Shown here piece by piece: positions 13,700 through 24,265 of a DNA stretch of 64,000 nt; the stretch's first letter is position 1, and every line of letters begins with the position of its first letter. A program made the position numbers and the translations under genes. The stretch comes from Thysanoteuthis rhombus (taxonomy: Eukaryota > Mollusca > Cephalopoda > Oegopsida > Thysanoteuthidae), in contig OY735203.1 in the NCBI GenBank assembly GCA_963457665.1, positions 22,210,174 through 22,274,173 on the forward strand. The letters run 5' to 3'. The notes beneath the pieces are model-generated. The model was not told where the DNA came from and made no database searches. It saw only the letters and a list, made by a program, of their open reading frames with translations.

Positions 13700-14700
13700 T
13701 GAACGCAAATCAGGTTGACTGAGCTGAGTCTCCATGGATCTTCCAAGTAATGTAAAGAACAGGAAAATGTAATCTTAGTGATTTTGCTCTCCTTTTGAAT
13801 ACAGGTTATGTAAATCACATTAAATCAAACAGAAATCTTGTGCAGTATGTGTTAGAGTGTGCAAGACGGTCCCTGGAGTGTAGAGACGTATGGAGGTGCA
13901 CTAGACAGCAATTTCACGGACGGATTTAATCGATCAGTTGAGTTGTCTGACCATTGTCAGTGATGTTCGCTTCGGACCTTGTAAGTCAGCAACCGGTCTT
14001 AAACGCTACCTTAGAACACACGTGTATCGTAGAACGAAACAGCGTGATCAGGTAAAGCAATGGTATGACAATCATTGGATGGGATGAAGCAATCGTGTTG
14101 AATGCATTCATGTAGCCGCAACTAAGCAAAAGCAGTACATGATACGGATAATCTTCGTGGTCTTTGAGTTGCTTTAACTTCATTATGATAATTCAATAAG
14201 AAAATCCCGAGAGATTTTTACCCATTGCATTATTTTTCGGCAAGTTCAAATAATTGAACAATTACAATGCGAAATTCAACCTTGGGTTATTGCTTGAAAG
14301 GATTCCTCGTTAATCATGTAATTTTGGAAATTTTATGGTGTCATCATAGAATCCCTTTTTTTTCTTCAATGACAGTCATTCTTTTCATTCTTTTCGTTCT
14401 GATAACACTTTTTTAGAACGTTTTTGGAACCAACGTTGGATTGGCTAAAGGCATTTGATAGGGATTAAGTGTCCCGAAAAGTTTGTGAATAAAAAGAGAC
14501 GGTGTTCATGATGAAAAAATTAAAATGTTACCATGAGAAGAAAGAAAAATGTATGTCACATAACGTCATATAATTCATCTTTAAGAAATCATCCTTCGAG
14601 ATAAAAAAGTTAAATATAAAGCGATAAGTTGAAAGGAAAACATTTGACAGTGCTTTTGACTAATATATACATTTCACACAACTACACAGACACATATATA
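13700..14700. other. Unannotated intergenic DNA
   Basis: The start of this stretch (to about 14200) may hold further LINE 3' sequence, but I could not follow it with confidence. No gene is recognised. Confidence 0.35.
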
Positions 14701-14703
14701 CAG

Positions 14704-14705
14704 AC

Positions 14706-14792
<87 letters not shown>
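14704..14792. repeat. Compound (CA)n/(TA)n microsatellite
   Basis: A CA run of about 18 bases passes into about 70 bases of TA with two CATA interruptions. Confidence 0.95.
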
Positions 14793-14793
<1 letters not shown>

Positions 14794-15340
14794 CATTTGT
14801 AAATGAATTATTTTGAATTTTTGACAATATTTGTATTCGTTTATGCAATCATTACTTATCTTGGTTTCAGGTGTTTTAACAGGAACTAATTTGAAAGACC
14901 AATTGAAAACAGATACTTTGATAGGCGTCTCTACCCCCTTATAAGAGGCTGCGTCGTCGTTCAATCGGTCAGTCCCCATATAGTTCCAAAGTGGTTTGTT
15001 CCCTCGACACTGGGTAGGGTATTGTCTCTTGATGCTTTGAACTTATGAAAATCTTCCACTCAGTCACGTAATGTGGCAATTATGGGGCTTAACTTTTGAT
15101 TTCCCAGCTGTTTTGCTTATAATTACTCGAAACTGAAAAGAATGATCCTCTTGTGATCTGGCAAAAATGGCATTTAAACTTGGGTTCTGTTAGATATGAT
15201 TACTATTTTTATTACCGAAACAATGGTTGACATATGCTTTCAAAAATTGTATGTACAACATCACAGGTCTTGAACAAAGTCTCTCCTTTTTATGTTTTTA
15301 CCTGACCTCATATTCATAATATCATTTTGCAGTATAGCTA
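14793..15340. other. Unannotated intergenic DNA
   Basis: No gene or repeat family is recognised in this stretch. Confidence 0.4.
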
Positions 15341-15344
15341 TATT

Positions 15345-15530
15345 TACCCAGCACAATATCTCCGGATGTTTTCGGTGAATTTCAATAACATTTTGTGGAA
15401 ATCTGGTCAATACATATTTGAGAGGAACCGGGAATATTCCTCAGTTACCTTCTCTGCATTGTAGTTATATCTACACCACACAATATATTCAGAAGTTCTC
15501 AATAGATTTCTGTAATCCACGACTAATAAT
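15345..15530 (+). repeat. Two diverged units of the 166-bp satellite family
   Basis: The phrases ACAATATCTCCGGATGTTTT (about 15355) and ACAATATATTCAGAAGTTCT (about 15480), each followed by a version of the AATTTCAATAA-type phrase, match the core of the array at 8.2-9.25 kb. Two partial units are visible. Confidence 0.55.
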
Positions 15531-15534
15531 ATGT

Positions 15535-16365
15535 TATCAGTTGTCGACGATGACGGATTCGAATATTGGATGAGCGGCCTGGAGCCCAGGGCCTCATAAA
15601 CTAGCGAGGAAGGATCGTGCTTCTTTTACCATCCACCTTATTTCATTAGTAACAATATAGTTCAGAAAAAAATAATGGCTAAATTATGTAAAAAAATGCA
15701 ATATCATGTTTTACAGTATTTATTGAAAGAAGGTAATTATTTAAACAAAATTACCAAAATGAAGCAGAAACAAAATGTATTTGAAAAATGAACTGAATAG
15801 CATTAAGACATTTTCATAGTTAGCCATATTTTTGTACGGATAAAAAAGGGTACATTAACACTTGTTACACTATTATTATTCGAGAAAGTTTCTCCAATAT
15901 TCCTGCAACCCTTTCCCAAAATCTTCATGCAACCCCCCCCCCCCCTGGAGGAATTCCGACCCCACATTGAGAAGTCTTGTCATAGCATAGGGTCTGCAGG
16001 TGTTTTAATCCATATCTGGTTGCGGATAACATAAACTAAGCAGAGAAAATAGAAGTAATGCTTACAAATCAGTCTAACCACTTCCTAAGATACACTTTTT
16101 CTATCAATCTGACTGTCTGATTCTTTATTTATTGACAGGTATATAGATAGAGCATCTTAAGAATATCTCAAGCCCCTAGGCAAAGATATGTACAGCGTAC
16201 TTAACCCAATCAAGCCGACGACACATTAAGATTCAGTTGGGTTTTTCTTGTATTTTTTTTCAAAATGAATTCCAAGCTCTGCAGAATAGTAGGACAACAG
16301 GACAACCGCCTATTGTGTCCATGCGATGAAACAGCAATGAGGAAATTTTGCCTCCCAAGTATACA
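15535..16365. other. Intergenic DNA
   Basis: No gene is recognised. A poly-C run lies near 15932-15945. Confidence 0.4.
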
Positions 16366-16369
16366 CCCG

Positions 16370-16511
16370 CTTCAAACCAAGAAGCTGGCATTTTACCCCT
16401 GCACTCAGTAGGAGTAGACGGTCGGTAAGACTGAATTTAAGCGATATATTTACTTACACACAGATTCTCCATCTACCAGAGTGCTGCATTCTAATGTTGG
16501 AGGAGCATTGC

Positions 16512-16512
<1 letters not shown>
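16370..16512 (+). repeat. Dispersed repeat family A, 3' part, joined to (TA)n
   Basis: The sequence from a GCTTCAAACC-like word through GGCATTTTACCC, GGTAAGACTGAATTTAAGCG, ACCAGAGTGCTGCATTC and GGAGGAGCATTG aligns in order with 29.93-30.07 kb and 47.27-47.37 kb. A (TA)n tract follows directly. Identity looks moderate, so this is an old copy. Confidence 0.7.
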
Positions 16513-16676
<164 letters not shown>

Positions 16677-16679
16677 AAA

Positions 16680-18148
16680 CGTATTTGAAATTGAAAGAGA
16701 CATTTTATTTCTAGTCGCGAAGTATCAAAATTTAAAAACAGAATTAACCGTCAAGAAAAAAAATGCAAATTCTATTGCAATTAAGTTTTGTAGTTCTGAA
16801 TGTTAAATTCCAGAGAAATATTTTGAATTGAATCAAAATGTTGAATGAAAAGTTACACATATTTCATCTTCCCAAATTCTTGATTAAAATCAATTGAAGA
16901 TTTGGGATTAGTGAACTAACGTTGCTTTTTGGGAGCGTTGCTAAAATAATTAGGTAATGTGATAACTCATGCTCAAAATCTAAATGACCAATTAAATATG
17001 AGGGAATGAACAGAGGGTGAATATTTACTTTAGGATCAAAAACATCATTATCCTCAAATCATTCAAATAGGGACGTAGTGATTAACAAATTTCACCATTG
17101 ATACCGAGCTTCCGACCCTCTTTTCACTAATTTAGCATGAATCATTTTAAGGAATAACATTGGAATCAAGAAGAAAATGTTTTATAAATTATTGCTAATA
17201 ATTCTAATTGTACTTTCTCTCCAATTTCATTAATTTGAAATATATGTTAAATATTTTGTTGTTTTTAAATGCAATCCCAACCTGGCAATAACAATAGCAA
17301 TGACATTTACTCTAAAAACTGACCCTAACCTCAGCCCCAACAGCCCCCGTAAAACTAAACCTAATCCTTATGTGACATATCCTAATCCTACACCAGCCTT
17401 ACCATTAGATTACATGGAATATGTACTTGTAAACAAAGTCTTTAATGTCCAGAATATGTCATAATCTGAAGCCATTGTGTCAGGGTTAATAATCGTCTTG
17501 TCCGTGATATTTTGAACGAGTTGTATATAATAGATTTTACGAACGAAAAGCAAATATTTACCAAGAACAGATTTCGTGCTTGTTCAAATACTTACGAGCA
17601 GTACTTTTCTTATAAATCAACCATAGTTTATACGAAAAACTGCTGCTAATAAGTATTTGAAGAAACACAAAATCCCTTTTTATTGCTTAAACCTGTTTAC
17701 ATAGCATTGTTGAAACATTATTTTGACACGTGAATAATCAGATATCCACTGTTTGCAAGTTGGTCTTTTTGAGGCAGAATGTGTGAATAGGGATTCTGGG
17801 AATTATTCATGAAGTTATCCATGCGTGGAGAACAAGAAATCTTGGGGATTGAAAACGGCACAGCCATTAACGAAGAATATTTCATTGAATTTTTATAAGA
17901 TTGATATACGGGTAGAGGCAGATTTGAAATAAATTCAATAGCATTTTTAAAAAAAAATTTCATAAGAGAATCTATCCCAAATGGAAAATATGCCTGATTT
18001 TTTTTGTATTGAAAACGCTTTGCATATTTTCAGGGAAAATTTTATTTGCGTGTGAAAAACAGGTTCAAAATCTTCAATGCAATTTCTACCTTATCAACGC
18101 AAAGGAATTTTCAGAGTCAGTTATCCTTGTTTTTTTTTTTTTCTTCAG
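16680..18148. other. Upstream flank of the guanylate cyclase gene
   Basis: No gene is recognised. At 17320-17400 a C-rich stretch carries several CCCTAAC/CCTAATCC-like words, resembling in reverse the array at 33 kb. A promoter for the cyclase gene presumably lies here or further upstream if there is a non-coding first exon, but I see no convincing TATA box or initiator. Confidence 0.35.
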
Positions 18149-18149
18149 G
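18130..18149 (+). other. Candidate splice acceptor for a 5' UTR intron
   Basis: A run of about 15 T residues ends in TTCTTCAG, with AG at 18147-18148, an excellent 3' splice-site shape about 410 bases before the start codon. A weaker candidate (GCATATTTTCAG) ends at 18033. If used, the cyclase mRNA would have a non-coding first exon upstream while the coding sequence stays in one exon. This is inference from shape only. Confidence 0.35.
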
Positions 18150-18266
18150 AAAGAAATTAGTTCTTACTGCTTTGCAAACTTTCATCTATTGATAAACCAA
18201 AATATCACTACTATGCAATTAATAGATGTCAAATTACTGACGTTGTAATCAACGCAGATCAGTTCT

Positions 18267-18455
18267 ATGCCAAAAGTCAAATTGAGAGACTACAAAAAGA
18301 ACGATTTTCCTGAAGGATTAGCTAACTGCGTCATATGCTACGCTATGGTTCGACGTCATAATCAGATATTCATCGAATCCATTCAACAACCAACTCAGTT
18401 TGAAGACGTCCAACGATCGTCGGCTCAGAATGCAAGGAAAAGAAAATGGCGTTAG
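18267..18455 (+). other. Upstream open reading frame in the presumed leader
   Basis: An ATG at 18267 opens a 62-codon frame that ends about 100 bases before the cyclase start codon. It matches no family I know. If the leader begins upstream of it, it could dampen translation of the cyclase; it could equally be meaningless. Confidence 0.2.
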
Positions 18456-18558
18456 AGCAAGAATGAGAATAATCGGTAAAATTTCACTGAATGTGAAAAT
18501 ATTTTCTACCATTATTGATAAATAGAAACAAGAGATCGGCACTATTCCAAACAGCAGA

Positions 18559-21500
18559 ATGATGATAAGAAAAGTTATTTTCTCTCTCCTCGTTGTCGTT
18601 TGTGATCTTGCCGAATATAGTTTGATCTTTGACAAAAAATCATCCCCTCCACATTCAGTACCAGCCAATCCGTTAGAATTGTATTATTCAGTACCCTTAA
18701 ATGAAACGATCAGCAAGCCGATCATCGCGTACGTTCTTCACCGAAACGGAACTGTTGCTATAGATGGAATTATGTCCAATGCAGTATTTACCATTCAAAC
18801 TATTAATGAAGAGACTGCGAAACGTGGTAAAAGTTGGAAGGATACTTGGGCAGATAGTGGAGGCAGGCTTTGTCAGAGGGCAATATGGTGGGAAGACTAT
18901 CCGACACGAATGGATAGATCCCGAGCCAAAGAGAGATGTGGAACGTATCCCAATGAAACGATGCTGGAAGTTCAAGCTTTTAAGGGAAGGATCATCATGG
19001 ACTGGTTGTATCACAGTCACACCGATGCTCCAAAACATGCACGAATATTACGGATAATGTTTCAACAGCTACAAATATCCACTGACTCGTATCCGTTCAG
19101 TGTTTCTGAACCAGCCGATAAACTCGTGATTGTATCCCAACCACCACTTCACATCGAGGCTAATCATGATTTTAATATAACTGCAGAAATTAGAGATAGA
19201 AATAACAAACTTGTCAAGAAAGGCCTCGATTCTGTTGCATTTGTAGAACTGACTGTCCCGTATTACTACAAAACATTCTACAGATCAGACAGCAGAGAAA
19301 TGCTTGTGAAAACAACCTCTATACGATTAGCTGGTCAGCAGGTAATAAGTCATCAAAGTACCAACGATTTGATAAGTCGCCAAAGAGCTTCAGGTGGAAT
19401 AGTGAAGTTTATAAATATTCGTATTTTAGATGTAGTCAGCGGTCTCAAACTAAACCTTACAATGTCAATGGCTAGAGATCCTTGGATTCGGATACCTATC
19501 TGTTCAAGATGTTATGATGACACAAAGGATTACAATATAAATGCAGACGGCACAGAAATAAGTTTCCGACCATTGTTGTCTTATAGTCAATTTAAACCTA
19601 TGGCGTTCACGGATGCTTTTCGTGTTACTGAACAAAAGTTGAAATCTTTGTCATTTTCAATATTCACTCATCGCCATTGGAATGAAATGCTAAGAAATGG
19701 TACGATACGAGTGACAAGAAACGTCCCACTTCCCGGCCATTTCCTGTTGCAAGCGCTCGACAGCAGGGGTTCAATCATATATTCAGGTAAGGACTCCAGT
19801 TTTCAACTGAAGTATCAAACGTACCCTAAAGGTGTGTGCATATCGAGCGATGCAACGAAGTTTTTCTCTGGGGGTCAAATGTATCTTCATCTTTCTATCT
19901 GCCAAGTTATAAATAAAGTTCAAATCAGAATCTCTACTCATAATGATTTGATATTCGTTAATTCACCGTTTTTTGATGTCGATGGCATTATCAACATTGG
20001 TCACTTCGGCGATTTTGCGTCCAGTGGGGCTGGACCTTACATTGATGTTCACGTGAACAACTTTATAAAATTTGCGACAAAGGACGTGAACGAAGGCCAT
20101 CAAGCAACATCTTTGTCAAGACACTATGGCCTTAAATTAAAAGTGCATTCCTACGACACTAAGAACAATATAGATCGGTCGTTTCTAATATTGGGCAAAC
20201 TTGTAGGTGAAAAGGCATTGCCCGCGGATATGATTCATGTCCTTATCAGCTCCAGCACGGACGAAATAACAAGGAATTTGAATTCGGAGGTAAACAAGTT
20301 CCACTTGCCATATATATCTGTATCCAATAACGCAGATGCTTATACAAATAAAGACGCATTCCCTTTTTTTAGCCGCGTATGCTGGTCAGAATCTTCTATC
20401 ACGAAATCAGTTCTTTTGGCTCTCAAGCAAAGACAGTGGACAAAATTGATATTGGTTCGAACTGATAAGGCTTACATCGGTGATACCTTCCGCCGAATAG
20501 CTGCTGACATAGGAATACATATTGAAGATGAAGTTAGGATTTTGGATTTCTCTGAAAAAATTAAATATCTCACTGGAGATTTGAGATTGGATCAAGAAAT
20601 GAGATTGATTAAATCATTCAGAAGTAAAATCATTTTTTTATTTGCCGATGGAAAAACCCAGCCTTATATTCTAAGAGCAGCATATCTTGCTGGGATTGAT
20701 TCGGACCACGGTTACCAGTGGATACTTATGTCTAAATACGCCTGGCAATTTCCTTTTCTAAATCCAGGCGTTTGTGCAAGGGGGCCAAAGTCGTGTACTA
20801 TGGCGTTTAAAGGAACTATACTTTTCACTGGGACATACAATGTGAGTGGATACAAGACGGAAGAATGGGTACGGACGATCGGCCGTTATTATTCATCTGA
20901 CCGATATAATATCCTCGGTGGAAGAAGCAAATATCGCTCCCCTGAGATAGGGGCAAAAATAGCCCTTGGTTATGACGCTACAATTCTCTTTGCAAACGCC
21001 TTGGTTCGAATCTTGAAAAATGATGAATCACTTACTGGAGAAGCAATCCAAGAAAACCTTCGAAAAGTGGAAGTCAAAGGTCTGACTGGTACAGTCAACC
21101 TTAACGAAAACGGTGATCGAACTGGTTACTTAGGGTTGATCGCACAGGTGTGGCAAGAGTCAGTAAATGTTGATATTGCCATGCACCATGTCTTTATTGC
21201 AGTCAGATTACTAATGTTACAAAATGACATTCAATATGAAATTCCATATATGCTGGGCCATAATAAAATGAAAGATCATAATGGTTTTTATACGCTTCCT
21301 AGTCAGAAATACAACACGAGGAAATATTCATCTTTTAGTGGTTGGATTCACCCAGGGAACCAGTTACTCATCCGGCGTCCAGGGGAAGATTGGCCACCTC
21401 AGATAATCACTCGGGAGGAAAAAGTCATTCCTCCATTTTACTGCCCTACTCCCTGTGGTAAAAACCTTTTAAGCGAGGCGAACATTAACAAGTACGATAC

Positions 21501-23625
21501 AGGTGAATGTACTGTTGAAGGAATTTGTTCATGCCATCGGGGTTATGCAGGGGATGAATGCAAGATTACAATGTGTAATTGTAAACATGGTATTTGCCTA
21601 TCACTCAATGATTGTATATGCTTTCCAGGTTGGAATGGAACAAGATGTGATATGGCTCATTGCACCGAATGCGTGCATGGTGAATGTGTCCAACCTGATA
21701 CATGCCATTGCAACAGTACCATATGGATCGGGTATGCCTGTAACATACATCTAGCGACTGTCTTAGTACCCACGCTACTTTTTAGCGTTTTACTGATCCT
21801 TTTTCTAATAATCTGCACCAGGCGATTGATTCATAGATTACAGCGAAATGCCAAGTTGTCCAGTGTCGACTGGATTGTCGACTGGTCATTGGTGACAGAT
21901 ATCTGTGCGAGCGACACACAAATCACTAAAAGTATATGCTCCGGGTTGATCAGACCATCTGTTGAAACACATAAGTGGAAGAATGAAAATTGGCATGTCA
22001 GGTTCTTTAACAATAGATCAATTGATTCCAAAGACGAAGAGGTGTGTCTGGAAATGTTGGAACTAACCAAACTGAGACATCGCAATTTGATTATCTACGG
22101 GGGAGCTTGTTTGACGGCTCCAACTGTGTCTCTGTTTCTGGAGCCTGCCCCAAAAGGGAGTCTTAACGACATTCTTCTCAACGACGGGATAGAACTTGGC
22201 TGGGACTTTCGATATTCTTTTATGAAGGATATTTGTTTAGGAATGGAGTATTTGCATGAAAAGACAGAATTCGGCTCTCACGGCCGATTGAAGAGTCATA
22301 ACTGTCTCGTGGATGGTCGTTGGACAATACGCATTTCAGGATTCGGGGCCCCTAGTATCAGGTACGGTAAATATCGTAATAAATCAGGAGATGAAGGAAG
22401 AATAGAAGACCTGTTGTGGACGGCTCCAGAATTACTCCGACATTCGAAGTGCCTTGACGACGTGAAAAACGGCACTCAGACAGGTGACGTCTATTCGTTT
22501 GCCATTGTTTTGTGCGAGATTGTAACCCGTGCCGAGCCCTTTGATCTCGAGCTGAACGTCATAGAAGTTTCAAACCTGATAGATTTGATTTTAGGCAACA
22601 ACTACCCTGGATTGAGAGAGGCACGCAGGGCATGGGAAGACATAGGAGGATCCGATATGCTGATAGCCCGCCCAATTCTAAGAAAGGAACACTTGCCCGA
22701 GCAAACATCGGTTAGAGTCAGGTTCAAAAAAATGCTCGAAGAGGCTTGGCACGAGAATCCGCTCTCAAGGCCAGCATTTGAGACTCTTATTAACTTGCTC
22801 GATATTATTAATCCGGTGAAAGGGGAACTAATTGACAAAATAATCAAACTGCTCGAAGCCTACTCTATGAATTTAGAAATGATAGTAGTAGAAAGGACGG
22901 AAGAGTTGGAAGCCAATAAAACCCGAGCTGAAGAGCTCCTTGGCCAAATGTTGCCAGCCAATGTGACATCTGAGCTGAAGCAAGGTCGAAAAGTTTTACC
23001 TGAGATCTTTGAATGTGCCACGGTCTTTTTCAGTGATATAGTCGATTTTTCCACTATTTGCCAGAAATCAACCCCTTTGCAAATCGTGGCATTGTTGAAT
23101 GAAACCTACAATGTATTCGACCAGGTGCTAGATGAATATGACGTCTATAAGGTGGAGACTATCAGCGATTCTTACATGGTGGTCAGTGGTGTGCCGGTCA
23201 AAAATATGAACAGACACGCAGGAGAAATTTGTACCATGGCCCTCGATTTGATGTCTTCGGTAACGGCTTTCATAATCCCGCACAGACCTAAAGCGACGCT
23301 CCAGTTAAGGATAGGTATCAACTCAGGTCCGGTTGTTGCTGGTGTTGTTGGATTGCTTATGCCAAGATACTGCCTTTTTGGAGACACTGTAAACACAGCT
23401 TCACGAATGATGACAAGTTCACATGCCCTCTGCATTCACATCAGTGATAAGACCGCCGACATTTTGGATGTATTAGGGGGTTATGATATGGAAAGCCGCG
23501 GAGAACGAGAAGTGAAAGGGCGTGGATTGATGACAACATACTGGCTTTGGGGGAAAGAAGGATTTGAGAAAATGTTACCAGAACAATCACTTGCCATTCC
23601 TCTTTCACAACACAAATTCAAATGA
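18559..23625 (+). CDS. Single-exon receptor guanylate cyclase with EGF repeats
   Basis: A membrane receptor predicted to make cGMP from GTP on ligand binding. It has 1688 residues (classical natriuretic-type receptors have about 1050-1100) in one uninterrupted frame. The start ATG (with a second directly after it) has A at -3, and an in-frame TAG lies at 18523. Order: signal peptide about 1-18. Unassigned ectodomain about 22-465, with an Ig-like segment near 189-235 (LVIVSQPP then ITAEIRDR). Venus-flytrap ligand domain of the ANF-receptor type about 470-930, starting IINIGHFGDF. Three EGF-like repeats 962-1061. Membrane helix 1066-1086. Kinase-homology domain about 1100-1430, with HGRLKSHNC at 1241. 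Signalling helix about 1435-1470. Cyclase domain about 1475-1665. Metal Asp residues are D1493 (FFSDIVDF) and D1537. The guanine contacts E1533 (KVETI) and C1605 (YCLFGDTVNTASRM), plus N1612 and R1616, are all present. The kinase-homology domain lacks the HRD and DFG aspartates (SGFG at 1260-1263), so it should be regulatory. Active-site oddities are SDIVD for SDIVG and ISDS for IGDA. Ligand unknown. The family assignment is sure; activity is inferred. Confidence 0.96.
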   Translation: MMIRKVIFSLLVVVCDLAEYSLIFDKKSSPPHSVPANPLELYYSVPLNETISKPIIAYVLHRNGTVAIDGIMSNAVFTIQTINEETAKRGKSWKDTWADSGGRLCQRAIWWEDYPTRMDRSRAKERCGTYPNETMLEVQAFKGRIIMDWLYHSHTDAPKHARILRIMFQQLQISTDSYPFSVSEPADKLVIVSQPPLHIEANHDFNITAEIRDRNNKLVKKGLDSVAFVELTVPYYYKTFYRSDSREMLVKTTSIRLAGQQVISHQSTNDLISRQRASGGIVKFINIRILDVVSGLKLNLTMSMARDPWIRIPICSRCYDDTKDYNINADGTEISFRPLLSYSQFKPMAFTDAFRVTEQKLKSLSFSIFTHRHWNEMLRNGTIRVTRNVPLPGHFLLQALDSRGSIIYSGKDSSFQLKYQTYPKGVCISSDATKFFSGGQMYLHLSICQVINKVQIRISTHNDLIFVNSPFFDVDGIINIGHFGDFASSGAGPYIDVHVNNFIKFATKDVNEGHQATSLSRHYGLKLKVHSYDTKNNIDRSFLILGKLVGEKALPADMIHVLISSSTDEITRNLNSEVNKFHLPYISVSNNADAYTNKDAFPFFSRVCWSESSITKSVLLALKQRQWTKLILVRTDKAYIGDTFRRIAADIGIHIEDEVRILDFSEKIKYLTGDLRLDQEMRLIKSFRSKIIFLFADGKTQPYILRAAYLAGIDSDHGYQWILMSKYAWQFPFLNPGVCARGPKSCTMAFKGTILFTGTYNVSGYKTEEWVRTIGRYYSSDRYNILGGRSKYRSPEIGAKIALGYDATILFANALVRILKNDESLTGEAIQENLRKVEVKGLTGTVNLNENGDRTGYLGLIAQVWQESVNVDIAMHHVFIAVRLLMLQNDIQYEIPYMLGHNKMKDHNGFYTLPSQKYNTRKYSSFSGWIHPGNQLLIRRPGEDWPPQIITREEKVIPPFYCPTPCGKNLLSEANINKYDTGECTVEGICSCHRGYAGDECKITMCNCKHGICLSLNDCICFPGWNGTRCDMAHCTECVHGECVQPDTCHCNSTIWIGYACNIHLATVLVPTLLFSVLLILFLIICTRRLIHRLQRNAKLSSVDWIVDWSLVTDICASDTQITKSICSGLIRPSVETHKWKNENWHVRFFNNRSIDSKDEEVCLEMLELTKLRHRNLIIYGGACLTAPTVSLFLEPAPKGSLNDILLNDGIELGWDFRYSFMKDICLGMEYLHEKTEFGSHGRLKSHNCLVDGRWTIRISGFGAPSIRYGKYRNKSGDEGRIEDLLWTAPELLRHSKCLDDVKNGTQTGDVYSFAIVLCEIVTRAEPFDLELNVIEVSNLIDLILGNNYPGLREARRAWEDIGGSDMLIARPILRKEHLPEQTSVRVRFKKMLEEAWHENPLSRPAFETLINLLDIINPVKGELIDKIIKLLEAYSMNLEMIVVERTEELEANKTRAEELLGQMLPANVTSELKQGRKVLPEIFECATVFFSDIVDFSTICQKSTPLQIVALLNETYNVFDQVLDEYDVYKVETISDSYMVVSGVPVKNMNRHAGEICTMALDLMSSVTAFIIPHRPKATLQLRIGINSGPVVAGVVGLLMPRYCLFGDTVNTASRMMTSSHALCIHISDKTADILDVLGGYDMESRGEREVKGRGLMTTYWLWGKEGFEKMLPEQSLAIPLSQHKFK

Positions 23626-24035
23626 AGACGTAACACAAAACTGATGTGTCACGAAGAAGCAGTCGTCTTTTGTCTCTGTTCGAATCAGCTTCCATTACTT
23701 GATAATAAACAGCGAATCCAACATCTGTCAATAATTTTGAGACTCAGAAGCGTGTTGATGTTTGAGGGAACAATCAAAAACTTTCTCCGAGTCACCAGTG
23801 AACTGGATGCCAAAAGCTTAATAGATAATAGTTACCTACAGCATTTACAAGGGCAAATCCCACAAAATGTTTGAAGGGTACTTAAAGTGCCACTTGCCCC
23901 TGCTACTCTGTGTCCCCCCAAATATAGTTATGCCAATGATTTTACTGGTATGCAGTTTTCCCAGAAGAACCATTTTTCGATTTTTAATGCATTTTGGAAT
24001 ACGTTGTCTCTCATAATAAAATATTTTTTCAAGTT
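23626..24035 (+). other. Presumed 3' UTR with two AATAAA signals
   Basis: AATAAA hexamers at 23704-23709 and 24015-24020 could end the cyclase transcript. No poly-A tract remains after the stop codon, as a fresh retrocopy would have. The 76-codon frame at 23644-23874 lies inside this region and looks like untranslated sequence. Confidence 0.45.
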
Positions 24036-24177
24036 TTTACAAGGGAGATGTCAATTTACGACGTTACTGCAATTATATAATGGCGGTGGAAAGGATGATA
24101 GGAGGTTAGTTGCAGGAGGAGAAAAGATGCACAGAGATAAAAGAGATAATACACATAGAATTTTGATATAAATTGCA

Positions 24178-24178
<1 letters not shown>

Positions 24179-24265
<87 letters not shown>
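24179..24265. repeat. (TA)n microsatellite
   Basis: About 87 bases of uninterrupted TA, about 550 bases past the end of the cyclase coding sequence. Confidence 0.97.

Noticed and set aside
15541..15600. A tRNA B-box-like word (GGATTCGAATATTGG), with another GTTCGAATC word near 23678
   Set aside because: No matching A box, acceptor stem or anticodon arm could be drawn around either.
18764..19057. Open frames on both strands inside the cyclase gene (also at 21.5, 22.6, 22.9 and 23.2 kb)
   Set aside because: They are shadows of the 1688-codon frame.
23644..23874. A 76-codon frame directly after the cyclase stop
   Set aside because: Eukaryotic context; it most likely lies in the 3' UTR. No family resemblance.
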